A stretch of 64,000 bases of DNA from Lacimicrobium sp. SS2-24 (GTDB taxonomy: Bacteria; Pseudomonadota; Gammaproteobacteria; Enterobacterales; Alteromonadaceae). Below, piece by piece: positions 8,842-17,292 of the stretch. Under the pieces are notes generated by a model. The model was given only the letters and a program-made list of their open reading frames with translations, was not told where the DNA came from and ran no database searches. The DNA is taken from positions 62,001-126,000 of the forward strand of contig NZ_NIWW01000006.1 of assembly GCF_002201535.1 (NCBI RefSeq), in the 5' to 3' direction. The position numbers and the translations under genes are program-made. Every line of letters begins with the position of its first letter. The first letter of the stretch is position 1.

Positions 8842-10068
8842 GTGGATAAAACAGAATTCGTTCAGATTCGAAAATTTATCGTTAAGCTGGGCAAGATGCT
8901 GCATAAATACGGCACACCGGCATTTCGTCAGGAGGCGCATCTTACGGAAGTGGCCACCTATCTGGGCGTGCACGCGTCTTTTATCTCTACCCCCACATCC
9001 ATGACCTTTGTCATCTGGAGCGACAAGCACGAGGACGAATACACCCACGCGGCGCGGGTTCAGCCCGGTGATCTGGACTTAGGCTCCCTGGCCCGTACCG
9101 ATGAACTGGTCACTCAGTTGCTGGACGGCAAGCTGACCCTCAAACAAGCCGACCACTTGCTGGATGAGATCAACGCCCTGCCCAATCCTTATGGTAAAGG
9201 CATTACCGGCGTAGCGTTTTGCGTTTCCACCGCCGCCTTTGCCATGTTGCTCGGCTCAAGCTGGAATGATGTGCTGTGGTCGGGCTGCATCGGACTGATC
9301 GTATATCTTTGGGTACTGTGGGCCGGTCATTCCAAGCGGGTGACACTGATGCTGGAGCCGGTGGTGGCGATGGTTTCCGGTGTGCTCGCCTGTGCCATCA
9401 GCAGCTATGTGGATGTGGGCATTAATATCCGTCTGGTGGTGCTCTCTTCAATTATTGTATTTATTCCCGGTTTGGCCCTGGCGCTGGGATTGGCAGAACT
9501 CTCCGCCAGGCATCTGGTCTCCGGTACTGCGCGGGTGATGGATGCCTTAATGTTGCTGTTTAAGCTGTATTTTGGCGCCTTTTTAGGCATTTCTATCGGC
9601 TTTGCGCTGTTTGGTCAGGGCGAATTTGTTGCTCCGCAGCCCCTGCCCCGCTGGACAGCCTGGTTTGCCATTTTGTTGCTGTGTAGCGCCCTGGTTGTGC
9701 TGTTTCGTCTACGCCTTAAACATGCGCCCTGGGCATTATTGTCCGGCTTTATTGCTTATGCGGCCAGTATTCTCAGTGCACCCTATCTGGCTTTTGGCCT
9801 GGCCACCTTTGTGGGTGCCTTCGCGGTGGGGATCTATTCCAACCTCTTTACCCGCTTTGCCAATGCCCCGGCCAGCATTGTTGTTATGCAGGGGCTTATT
9901 GTGCTGGTGCCGGGCTCAAAAACCTATATTGGTCTCAATTCCTTTGTGTCGGGTCAGGACTTTGTACCTACCGACCACGTGGGACAGGAAACCTTTTTAA
10001 TCTTTATGTCTTTGGTGGCCGGGTTAATTTTTGCCAATGTGGTAATGCCAACGAAAAAGGCGCTGTAG
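8842..10068 (+). CDS. Threonine/serine exporter family (ThrE/YjjP-YjjB type) membrane protein
   Basis: A roughly 408-residue fusion of the two domains that are split as YjjP and YjjB in E. coli. The cytosolic N-terminal part (MLHKYGTPAFRQEAHLTEVA, FVIWSD) is followed by two blocks of five hydrophobic segments, with the conserved VFIPGLALALGLAELSARHLVSG motif and a second block ending in VLVPGSKTYIGLNS. Relatives export Thr and Ser, or succinate for YjjPB; the substrate here is not known. The start is uncertain: GTG 8842 has AAGAG upstream and fits better than TTG 8779. Confidence 0.88.
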   Translation: MDKTEFVQIRKFIVKLGKMLHKYGTPAFRQEAHLTEVATYLGVHASFISTPTSMTFVIWSDKHEDEYTHAARVQPGDLDLGSLARTDELVTQLLDGKLTLKQADHLLDEINALPNPYGKGITGVAFCVSTAAFAMLLGSSWNDVLWSGCIGLIVYLWVLWAGHSKRVTLMLEPVVAMVSGVLACAISSYVDVGINIRLVVLSSIIVFIPGLALALGLAELSARHLVSGTARVMDALMLLFKLYFGAFLGISIGFALFGQGEFVAPQPLPRWTAWFAILLLCSALVVLFRLRLKHAPWALLSGFIAYAASILSAPYLAFGLATFVGAFAVGIYSNLFTRFANAPASIVVMQGLIVLVPGSKTYIGLNSFVSGQDFVPTDHVGQETFLIFMSLVAGLIFANVVMPTKKAL

Positions 10069-10197
10069 TGTTTGCGCTTGTTCGGGCAGGGGCTACCGCA
10101 AGAACGCCTTTGGTAAATCATCGGTGGGGTTTGTGAAAGGCGCGGTTGTGGCGTAGCATCAGTGCTCCAAGACCTTTAACGCTGTGGAGAAAGGTGT

Positions 10198-10584
10198 ATG
10201 TCACAACAATATCAGTGCTGGCACTGCGGTGAAGCGCTACAAGATCTGATTTTACCCCTGTCCCGGCGCGAGGTGTGTGGCCACTGTCAGGCCGATCAGC
10301 ATGTGTGTAAAATGTGCACCCATTTCGGCCAGCGAGGGTGTGAGGAAGAACGTGCCGAGCCCCCATCCGATACCGAAAAAGCCAACTTTTGTGATTACAT
10401 AACGCTCACCCCAAATGCCTATCGTGGCAGCCCTAAAGATAAGAATGCCCGCGCCAAAGCCAAACTGGCCGCGCTGTTTGGTGACGCTCCGCCTGAGCCA
10501 GAGTCTGAACAACCTCAACAGACAATGAGCGCTGCAGAGCGCGCGGAGCAAAAACTGCGCGACATGCTAAATGGTAAAAGCTGA
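10198..10584 (+). CDS. Small cysteine-rich zinc-ribbon-like protein
   Basis: 128 residues. The N-terminal half has paired cysteines spaced like zinc ribbons: CWHC at the start, CGHC, then CKMC and later C residues in GQRGCEE and NFCDY. The C-terminal half is charged and Ala-rich (AKAKLAALFGDAPPEPE ... AAERAEQKLRDMLNG) with a short predicted helix. Similar proteins are common in marine gammaproteobacteria without known function. It is 6 bp upstream of the SMP-30 gene, so the two are likely co-transcribed. Confidence 0.8.
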   Translation: MSQQYQCWHCGEALQDLILPLSRREVCGHCQADQHVCKMCTHFGQRGCEEERAEPPSDTEKANFCDYITLTPNAYRGSPKDKNARAKAKLAALFGDAPPEPESEQPQQTMSAAERAEQKLRDMLNGKS

Positions 10585-10590
10585 ACCGCT

Positions 10591-11586
10591 ATGGCAAAAA
10601 CACAATACTTACTGACACTGATTACTCTGCTCTTTACCCTTCCCTCGCTGGCCTCTCCCACGGTCATCGATGTAAAGGTTACCCAGGCAAGCCCCCAATT
10701 TACGCAAACCTGGGGAAAGCTGGTGGGAGTCAGGATACTCACATCATCATTAAGCTGGGCAGAGGGTCCCGCGTGGGACGCCTCGTCACAAACGCTGTAC
10801 TTTACCGATGTGCCACAGAGTAAACTGTATCAGTGGCGTGCCAACGAGGGCGTGAAAATGGCCATGTCACCCTCCGGCCTGGCAGTGGGACATGAAGGAT
10901 TCAGAGAAACCGGCATCAACGGGCTGATAGCGCCGGGTAATGGAACATTACTGGCGGCGAACACCGGTGAACGCCGCATCGATGTGATTTCTCTTTCTAA
11001 CTGGCAGAAAACACCTTTGATAGAAAGTGCTGACGGACGGCACTTTAACAGCCCCAATGATCTGATCCAGTCGCGAACCGGCGATCTGTTTTTTACTGAC
11101 CCCCCTTATGGTCTGACGGGTGGCGATGACTCGCCACTGAAACAGCAACCGGTCAATGGCGTCTGGCACTTCGATGGCAAACGGGTACACCTTATTGATG
11201 GCACGCTGACACGACCAAACGGCATTGTTCTGATGAACAATGACACCACCCTGCTGGTGTCCAATTCCAGTGCCGACAATCCCGTCATCATGCGCTATGA
11301 GCGTGACCATCAGGGTCACTTTGGCACCCCAGTGCGCTGGTTTGATATGTCAGCCTGGATCACGCCAGAGCGCTGGAATGGCTTACCCGATGGCATGGCC
11401 GTAACCGAGAGCGGTCTGGTGTTTGCGACAGGCCCGGGTGGGCTCTATGTGCTCAGCGACAGCGGCTCGCTGGCCGCCAGAATCACCTTCGATCGCCCCC
11501 TAGCCAATGTTGCCCTGGACGAACAAAACCGTACCCTGTTTGTGGCAAACCAGAACCGCCTGTTACGCTTAGTCTTCGAGCAATAA
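10591..11586 (+). CDS. Secreted SMP-30/gluconolactonase-like beta-propeller
   Basis: 331 residues with a signal peptide (YLLTLITLLFTLPSLAS) followed by a six-bladed beta-propeller of the SMP-30/gluconolactonase/LRE family: SWAEGPAWDASSQTLYFTD, FNSPNDLIQSRTGDLFFTDPPYG, RPNGIVLMNNDTTLLVSNS, and DGMAVTESG. Acidic and Asn residues at these positions usually bind the active-site metal. Substrate is probably a lactone, but this cannot be told from sequence. It follows the zinc-ribbon gene by 6 bp, and its 3' end overlaps the convergent gene by 18 bp. Confidence 0.9.
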   Translation: MAKTQYLLTLITLLFTLPSLASPTVIDVKVTQASPQFTQTWGKLVGVRILTSSLSWAEGPAWDASSQTLYFTDVPQSKLYQWRANEGVKMAMSPSGLAVGHEGFRETGINGLIAPGNGTLLAANTGERRIDVISLSNWQKTPLIESADGRHFNSPNDLIQSRTGDLFFTDPPYGLTGGDDSPLKQQPVNGVWHFDGKRVHLIDGTLTRPNGIVLMNNDTTLLVSNSSADNPVIMRYERDHQGHFGTPVRWFDMSAWITPERWNGLPDGMAVTESGLVFATGPGGLYVLSDSGSLAARITFDRPLANVALDEQNRTLFVANQNRLLRLVFEQ

Positions 11587-12126
11587 TCTGTGGCGCTTCA
11601 TTAGTTCCTGAATCAAATCTCCCAGAAACAGGATTTTTTGGTTGGATAACTGGCGATAGTCAAAGTACGGGCAAATAATCCGGCACCGACGCGAGTCCAG
11701 CGCAAACTCCCGGTTAAGCCAGGTGACCTCTTCTTCACAAAGTACACTGCGGGCAAAGGTGCGTCCCATCAGCAGATGCAGGCAGTGTGACTGTGATAAC
11801 TCTGTGGGTGAAAACATCAGCGCAGTCTGACTGCCCTTTTGCAACAGGTACTGATCACGGTATTGCTGCCAGCTATGACTGTTCTGTCTGAATCCGAACT
11901 CGGCGGGCAAGCTATAAAGTAGCTTGGCATACACATTAAAGACTTTACGCCAGCCATTACCACAGGCCTGCCCGATACGCGTAATGTCCCCCTGTTGAAG
12001 GGGCTGCACACCACTGGTGCCCAAATCATAGTCGGGACGATTCCCCATATACACCCTGAACCTGGCATGGGTGTCTCCGACACCCGTTACACCAGGCCCT
12101 GATGCATTGCTGTTATGCTCATTCAT
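11569..12126 (-). CDS. Conserved hypothetical protein (DUF6942-like)
   Basis: 185 residues, no signal peptide or membrane segment. The stretch ACGNGWRKVFNVYAKLLYSL and WQQYRDQYLLQKGSQTALMFSP look like the core of a family I associate with DUF6942 in Alteromonadales and Vibrio; the role is unknown. The last third is rich in Arg, Cys and aromatic residues (SRRCRIICPYFDYRQLSN). It converges on and overlaps the SMP-30 gene by 18 bp, and lies just downstream of the DUF533 gene on the same strand. Confidence 0.65.
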   Translation of the reverse strand: MNEHNSNASGPGVTGVGDTHARFRVYMGNRPDYDLGTSGVQPLQQGDITRIGQACGNGWRKVFNVYAKLLYSLPAEFGFRQNSHSWQQYRDQYLLQKGSQTALMFSPTELSQSHCLHLLMGRTFARSVLCEEEVTWLNREFALDSRRCRIICPYFDYRQLSNQKILFLGDLIQELMKRHRLLLED

Positions 12127-12151
12127 GCAGGCAATGTTCTTTACTTAGCAC

Positions 12152-12850
12152 TTAGCGGGCAGCGCCGAGGGCCTGACTGGCCTGGTTATCTAATTCCTGC
12201 TGCAGGGCCGGGTCCAGTTTCATCTGCCGCGCTAACTCCTGTAAGTAGGTGCGTTCCATATAATTCTGATCGTCCACCACCAGCAGACTGGCCAGATACA
12301 TCTCGGCGGCTATTTCCGGGGTGCGGGCAGCTTGCGCCACCTCAGCAGGATCCAGGGGCTTAGCCAGTTCCTGCTGCAACCACTGGCGGGTGTCCTGCTG
12401 CTCATCCAGTTTGGCCATTTCTTCATGGATCAACTGTCGCTCACGCTCATCAATATGGCCATCGGCTTTTGCCGCACCAATCAGGGCCCGTAATATTGCC
12501 AGTGAATGCTGCTCGGCCTGTGGCGCAGGCAGACGGTCAATGGTTTGAGGCTCGGCGGCGGCCATATTTTGTTTTTGCTGATAACTGGAATAGGCTTTGT
12601 ACGCCACCACGCCCAGCGCTGCCAGACCGCCATAGGTCAGCACTTTGCCTCCTAGCTTACGTCCCTTTTTGCTACCCAGTAATAGCCCCAGTGCCCCGCC
12701 GGTCACGGCCCCTCCGCCAAAGCCCGACATCAGCCCTGACAAGCCACTGCTCTGTTGTTTGCTGCCTGTCCCACGAGGGGTGTTTTTTACCTGCCCAAAC
12801 AACTGGTCACCGGATTGCATTAACTGATCGAGTAATTTTTTGGTGTTCAT
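12152..12850 (-). CDS. DUF533/TerB-like inner-membrane-associated protein
   Basis: About 232 residues. The N-terminus is polar; a glycine-rich hydrophobic hairpin (LMSGFGGGAVTGGALGLLLGSKKGRKLGGKVLTYGGLAALGVVAY, residues about 38-85, in parts) suggests membrane association; the C-terminal half is a helical TerB-like domain (LRALIGAAKADGHIDERERQLI, MYLASLLVVDD). This is the DUF533 layout, seen also in E. coli YebE; function is unknown. The start at 12850 has AGGGGA directly upstream; a longer frame to 12925 adds an unsupported hydrophobic lead. Confidence 0.88.
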   Translation of the reverse strand: MNTKKLLDQLMQSGDQLFGQVKNTPRGTGSKQQSSGLSGLMSGFGGGAVTGGALGLLLGSKKGRKLGGKVLTYGGLAALGVVAYKAYSSYQQKQNMAAAEPQTIDRLPAPQAEQHSLAILRALIGAAKADGHIDERERQLIHEEMAKLDEQQDTRQWLQQELAKPLDPAEVAQAARTPEIAAEMYLASLLVVDDQNYMERTYLQELARQMKLDPALQQELDNQASQALGAAR

Positions 12851-13065
12851 TTTCCCCTCCGAACATCTCAATAAAACCTGCCAGTACTGCACTAAAGCAG
12901 GCAAAAAAAGCCAGACAGCAGGCAATGTTTAACATTATGCCCTGCGCTCTATAGTCATACGCACAGAAATTTGTAAAAGTTCTTTTTTATTGATGCGCAC
13001 AGGTCGTGGCCTTTAATCGGTAGCGCTGGTAAACTTTGCCGCCTCTTTTGCCGTATCACCGTTGT

Positions 13066-14133
13066 ATGACCTTGCATTCTCCCCCTAAACAATACCTTTG
13101 GATCTGGCTTGTGTGCCTGGGCGCCTTTTTTGCGGTGTGGTTATACCTGATAATCGGCCTGAACCTGTGGCCAGAAGCACTCCGGCACTGGCCCATGGCC
13201 CTGGCCATGGCACTGGGCAGTTATGCCGCAGGTTCCACCCCAATGGGCGGGGGAACAGTGGGATTCCCGGTATTGGTGCTGCTGTTTGATTTGCCCGCCA
13301 GTCTGGGCCGGGATTTCAGTTTTGCCATTCAGTCTGTGGGCATGGTCAGTGCCAGCATCTTTATATTGTGTCGTCGCCAGCCGCTTGCCTGGGCCATATT
13401 GCAGGGCGCTATGCTGGGCGCATTGGTGGGCACCCCCCTTGGTATCTTCTTTATTGCTCCCTACATTCCTGAGCTTTGGATTAAGCTCACCTTTGCCGTT
13501 GTCTGGGCCAGCTTTGGTCTGCTGCACCTTTACCGTCTGGATGAGATCGCCGGACACAGCGGCATGACCGAGTTTGATGAAAACTGGGACTTCAAACTGG
13601 GGCTATGGCTGGGGCTGCTGGCCGGCGCCACCGTTGCTGCTGTTACCGGTGTGGGCATCGACATGGTGCTGTATACCGCACTGGTTCTGCTGTGTCGGGC
13701 AGATCTGAAAATCGCCATCCCCTCGTCTGTGATCATTATGGCGTTTACGTCGTTGCTCGGCGTTATCACTAAACTGACCATTGGTGACGGGTTACAACCC
13801 GGCACCTTTGCAAACTGGCTGGCTGCGGCGCCGGTGGTGGCCATCGGTGCCCCCCTTGGCGTGTACATTGTCGCCCGAATCGGCCGCAAGCCGACCCTGC
13901 TGGTTGTCGCCAGCCTCTGCGTGGCGCAGTTTGGCTGGACCTTGTTCCATGAACACAGCGTTCTGGGTGTGACCGGCTCCCTCTTTGCGTTACTGGCCGT
14001 GGCGCTGTTTCTGTGCGCCTTTGAGGGGCTGCGAAAATGGGGAGCAAGGCTCTCTGGTGAGCCTGAAAACACAATTAATTTACAAAAAAGCACAAATTCA
14101 GCGCCGTCACTGTCTCAACCCAAAAATCGTTAA
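13066..14133 (+). CDS. TauE/SafE (TSUP) family membrane permease
   Basis: About 355 residues with eight to nine hydrophobic segments. The N-terminal repeat has GSYAAGSTPMGGGTVGFPVLVL and the second repeat has GATVAAVTGVGIDMVLYTALVLL, the paired glycine-rich motifs of the TSUP family. Family members move sulfite, sulfoacetate or other anions across the inner membrane; the substrate here is not evident. The chosen start (MTLHSPPKQ) avoids ten poorly supported codons from 13036. It appears monocistronic. Confidence 0.88.
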   Translation: MTLHSPPKQYLWIWLVCLGAFFAVWLYLIIGLNLWPEALRHWPMALAMALGSYAAGSTPMGGGTVGFPVLVLLFDLPASLGRDFSFAIQSVGMVSASIFILCRRQPLAWAILQGAMLGALVGTPLGIFFIAPYIPELWIKLTFAVVWASFGLLHLYRLDEIAGHSGMTEFDENWDFKLGLWLGLLAGATVAAVTGVGIDMVLYTALVLLCRADLKIAIPSSVIIMAFTSLLGVITKLTIGDGLQPGTFANWLAAAPVVAIGAPLGVYIVARIGRKPTLLVVASLCVAQFGWTLFHEHSVLGVTGSLFALLAVALFLCAFEGLRKWGARLSGEPENTINLQKSTNSAPSLSQPKNR

Positions 14134-14219
14134 CCACCGCTGCTTTCTGCATTATTAAAGGGCTGAGGGTATTTTCAGGCATGCTCCTCACCACGGTTAA
14201 GTATTATTTCCCATACTTA

Positions 14220-14254
14220 GGTACCAAACTCCCCCCTGTTTGGTACCGCTGCTT
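14220..14254 (+). terminator. Perfect 10-bp inverted repeat after the TauE gene
   Basis: GGTACCAAAC (14220-14229) and GTTTGGTACC (14238-14247) are exact reverse complements around the loop TCCCCCCT, followed by GCTGCTTTTTC. It may be the terminator of the TauE/SafE gene, although the T tract is short and begins 5 bases after the stem; an operator for the following gene is an alternative. Confidence 0.5.
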
Positions 14255-14312
14255 TTTCATACGATAGATTCCGTCAAGACAGTTACACTTTAAAAACTTA
14301 AGAGGCACTACT

Positions 14313-14708
14313 ATGAAAAAGTCAGCAATCGCAATCATCACTACACTTTCTGCTTTGGTTTTCGCACCTGCAAGTTTTGCAGATATCAACGACGACCTGG
14401 CCAATATCTGCACCATCGTAAAGAACGATGACAAATCTGAACTGCGTAAAAAGTTACGTCAGGTTCAGGACGACTACAGACTGCGCTTGGGTGATTACTA
14501 CACCGGCATCAGCTGTGGCGGTAGCAGCCTGATTCGCTATTCAATGGAAAACAATTCTGTTGAAACTGGCACTTACATGATTAAGCGTATGAGCAAAACA
14601 GACCTGACCGGCGCCGAAAAAGACGGCATGGAGCTCAAGCAATGGGCTGAAACGAACGGTCACCTGAACACTGAAATTGGTCAGGAACTGCTGTCTCGTA
14701 TCAGCTAA
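14313..14708 (+). CDS. DUF3718 exported protein
   Basis: 131 residues with a clear signal peptide (MKKSAIAIITTLSALVFAPASFA) and a small mature domain: NDDLANICTIVKNDDKSELRKKLRQ, GDYYTGISCGGSSLIRYSMENN, GTYMIKRMSK. Two conserved-looking cysteines could form a disulfide. This pattern fits DUF3718, a small periplasmic family seen mainly in Alteromonadales; the function is unknown. AGAGGC lies 7 bases before the ATG. The gene is alone and ends at a strong terminator. Confidence 0.85.
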   Translation: MKKSAIAIITTLSALVFAPASFADINDDLANICTIVKNDDKSELRKKLRQVQDDYRLRLGDYYTGISCGGSSLIRYSMENNSVETGTYMIKRMSKTDLTGAEKDGMELKQWAETNGHLNTEIGQELLSRIS

Positions 14709-14737
14709 TTTAGCCAACTTCTCCCTGTTTCCCTTGG

Positions 14738-14762
14738 TCCCGCCTTTTGGCGGGATTTTTTA
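14738..14762 (+). terminator. Intrinsic terminator after the DUF3718 gene
   Basis: TCCCGCC / GGCGGGA stem with a 4-base T loop followed by TTTTTTAT. The T tract reaches into the stop codon of the convergent solute-binding protein gene. Confidence 0.85.
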
Positions 14763-15563
14763 TGGGTCACGGCGGAGGCCGAACTGCTCGATCAGGGCTT
14801 CAATGGCCTGGTTCTCCCGGAGTAAGAACAAGTCAAAGCGCTCCAGCATGTCCAGCTTTTCTACCGTGGACACGTGATACCAGACGTTTGATTGCGGCAA
14901 ACTCTCTGCCACCACCAGACTATCCTCAAGTCCCAGCTTACGAAGATGATGCATCGCCACATAATATTCCACTTCAGCAGCATCCACCCGCCCCTTTAAG
15001 GCCATCATAGAGGCGGCACGGGTATTCTGAACCTCCACAAACTGATAGCGATATTGGGGTTGTAATGCCATCCACTTGGTTGGTGTGAATCCACGCACAA
15101 TTGACAGTGAACGCAATTGTCCCAATGTGATATCTCGGTTTTGAGGTAAAACCATGGCGACACCCCAGTTAGAGACCACGGGCTGACTGTAATGGCGTCC
15201 GTCATCACCCTCGCGCAGGGCCTGCCATTTGGGATTGTCGGGGTAGACAAAGTCCAGCGAACCATGCACTTCCTGTGGTAATCGCTTCACGGGAAGTGGC
15301 ACAAACTCCAGTTGCAGTTTTTCGTTTTCGGCAAACAGGCGAAACAGCTCACCGGCAAAGCCTCGCAAGGTGCCGTCTGTCATGTCGTAGTGAGGGTAAT
15401 GATCGATGGCCTGAACACCAATGGTCAATTTCTCACGAACCTCAGCCGGCTCAGCCATGGCAACACAGCTAAATGCCAGCAATCCTGCCAGACCTATACG
15501 TTGGCGCAAATCTCTACTCCGGCTATGGTCACAATACAGCTGACTGTGCGACATTAATGACAT
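14760..15563 (-). CDS. Orphan periplasmic solute-binding-like protein (SBP_bac_3 type)
   Basis: About 267 residues with a likely signal peptide (RQRIGLAGLLAFSCVAMA) and an amino-acid-type solute-binding fold: LTIGVQAIDHYPHYDM, GFAGELFRLFAENEKL, LDFVYPDNPKWQALREG, VEVQNTRAASMMALKGRVDAAEVEYYVAMHHL. No permease or ATPase gene is adjacent, so it may be a sensor or a partial lytic transport component rather than part of an ABC uptake system. The start is uncertain; 15563 or 15554 are both possible, and longer frames overlap the divergent aminotransferase gene. Confidence 0.78.
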   Translation of the reverse strand: MSLMSHSQLYCDHSRSRDLRQRIGLAGLLAFSCVAMAEPAEVREKLTIGVQAIDHYPHYDMTDGTLRGFAGELFRLFAENEKLQLEFVPLPVKRLPQEVHGSLDFVYPDNPKWQALREGDDGRHYSQPVVSNWGVAMVLPQNRDITLGQLRSLSIVRGFTPTKWMALQPQYRYQFVEVQNTRAASMMALKGRVDAAEVEYYVAMHHLRKLGLEDSLVVAESLPQSNVWYHVSTVEKLDMLERFDLFLLRENQAIEALIEQFGLRRDP

Positions 15564-15617
15564 GCATGTATCTACATTAAGATAAGCTGAGCAGATTGCA
15601 ATAGAAGGGAGCCAAAG

Positions 15618-16535
15618 ATGGGTAAAGGTACGCACGAATATCAAGATGACCCGAGAAATCAGCACATTCTCATCAATATCAATGGTGAACTGGTGCCACG
15701 GGAAGATGCCAAGATATCCGTTTTTGACAGCGGATTTATTCTGGGAGATGGTGTTTGGGAAGGCATACGCCTTCATCAGGGCAGGCTGGCCTTTATCGAA
15801 CAGCATATGAAAAGGCTATATGACGGTGCCAAAGCCCTGGATCTGGACATTGGTATCAGCGCCGAGCAAATGATTGAGCGCCTTCATCAGACCTGCAAGG
15901 CCAATGATATGCATGATGGCGTGCATATTCGCCTGATGGTTACCCGCGGCATAAAAGCCACGCCCTATCAGGACCCGCGTATGACAATCGGTGGGGCCAC
16001 CATTGTCATCATTGCCGAATTCAAAACGCCGCTGACACAGCCTGATTTCAATGGCATCCGGCTATTTACCAGTCATGTGCGCCGCGGCTACCCGGATGTG
16101 CAGGATCCAAAACTCAATACCCACTCCAAACTCAACTGTATTTTTGCCTGTATTCAGGCCGCTAAAGCCGGTGCTGATGAGTCTTTAATGCTGGATCCCC
16201 ATGGTTTTGTGGCCACCTGCAACTCCACCCATTTCTTTATTGTCCGCCAGGGGGAGGTATGGACCTCGAGCGGCGATTACTGTCTTGATGGCATTACCCG
16301 GCGCAATGTGATTAACCTGTGTAAACAACATCGCATTCCGGTGTTTGAAAAGAACTTCAGTCTCAGCGAAGTCTATGCTGCTGATGAGGCGTTTGTGACC
16401 GGTACCTTTGCCGGCCTGACGCCGGTTCGCGAAGTGGATGGGCGCCAGATTGGTAACACCCAGATCCCTGTGATTAAGCGGTTACAGCAACACTACCTGG
16501 ATTTGATTGCCGAACAGGCGGGGGAATCTGCATGA
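15618..16535 (+). CDS. Class IV PLP aminotransferase (BCAT/D-amino acid transaminase-like)
   Basis: 305 residues with the fold-type IV signatures: DSGFILGDGVWEGIRLHQGRL near residue 37, EQHMKRL, a Lys in KLNTHSKLNC expected to bind PLP, ESLMLDPHGFVATCNSTHFF, and TRRNVINLCKQHRIPVFEK. Family members transaminate branched-chain or D-amino acids or lyse aminodeoxychorismate; the exact substrate is open. It overlaps the next gene by 4 bp (ATGA), so the two products are coupled in translation. Confidence 0.88.
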   Translation: MGKGTHEYQDDPRNQHILININGELVPREDAKISVFDSGFILGDGVWEGIRLHQGRLAFIEQHMKRLYDGAKALDLDIGISAEQMIERLHQTCKANDMHDGVHIRLMVTRGIKATPYQDPRMTIGGATIVIIAEFKTPLTQPDFNGIRLFTSHVRRGYPDVQDPKLNTHSKLNCIFACIQAAKAGADESLMLDPHGFVATCNSTHFFIVRQGEVWTSSGDYCLDGITRRNVINLCKQHRIPVFEKNFSLSEVYAADEAFVTGTFAGLTPVREVDGRQIGNTQIPVIKRLQQHYLDLIAEQAGESA

Positions 16536-17263
16536 GTATTCGTATCGCAATGTGGTCCGGACCACGCAATATTTCGACGGCCATGATGAGAAGCTGGGAG
16601 AACCGGCCGGATACCGAGGTAATAGATGAACCCTTTTATGCCTGCTATCTGAAACACACCGGTGCCATTCACCCCTATCAGCAGGAGATTATGGCCAGTC
16701 AGTCAGATGACTTTGCCTGTGTGGCCCGTCAGTTGAGTGAAGCCCCTGTGAGCGCAGCCGTGCAGTATCAAAAACACATGACGCACCATATTCCAGAAAA
16801 TGCTGATATGAGCTGGTGCGCCTCCCTGCGCCACTGCTTTTTAATTCGACATCCCGCCAAAGTGGTGGATTCTTATTATCGCAGTATGGGGCAATGCAGC
16901 GAGGAGGAAACGGGCATCGAACGGCAATTCCAGTTATATCAGCAACTCTCTGAGATCAATTCACAGCCAATACCGGTGGTTGATTCGGACGATTTATTGA
17001 GTGCGCCAAAAGCCATGCTTGAAGCCATTTGCAGCGCATTAGAGGTGCCTTTTTATGCACAGATGCTGAACTGGCCGACAGGCCGCAGGCCCTCAGATGG
17101 CGTATGGGCGCCGCACTGGTATCATTCGGTAGAGGCGTCTACAGGCTTTACTGCCCCAAGTAACAAACTGCCCGAACTGAGTCCGGAACTGCAACGTATC
17201 GCTGAGCGCTGCCAGCCTTTTTACGAGCAAATGAAAGGGCGAGCCATACAAATAGCGGGATAG
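16532..17263 (+). CDS. Sulfotransferase-like P-loop protein coupled to the aminotransferase
   Basis: 243 residues. The N-terminal MWSGPRNISTAMMRSW resembles the phosphosulfate-binding loop of PAPS-dependent sulfotransferases, and LRHCFLIRHPAKVVDSYYRS resembles the 3'-phosphate-binding motif; VVDSDDLLSAPKAMLEAICSALEVPF is typical of the later helices. It could transfer sulfate or bind a nucleotide without doing so. The ATGA overlap with the aminotransferase and, from memory, plant proteins in which similar domains are fused suggest the two act on one pathway. Confidence 0.8.
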   Translation: MSIRIAMWSGPRNISTAMMRSWENRPDTEVIDEPFYACYLKHTGAIHPYQQEIMASQSDDFACVARQLSEAPVSAAVQYQKHMTHHIPENADMSWCASLRHCFLIRHPAKVVDSYYRSMGQCSEEETGIERQFQLYQQLSEINSQPIPVVDSDDLLSAPKAMLEAICSALEVPFYAQMLNWPTGRRPSDGVWAPHWYHSVEASTGFTAPSNKLPELSPELQRIAERCQPFYEQMKGRAIQIAG

Positions 17264-17292
17264 CACACCCGCTTTTAGCCAACGATCCGGGC

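Noticed and set aside
12469-12954. A plus-strand frame opposite the DUF533 gene
   Set aside because: It is a shadow of the real gene on the other strand.
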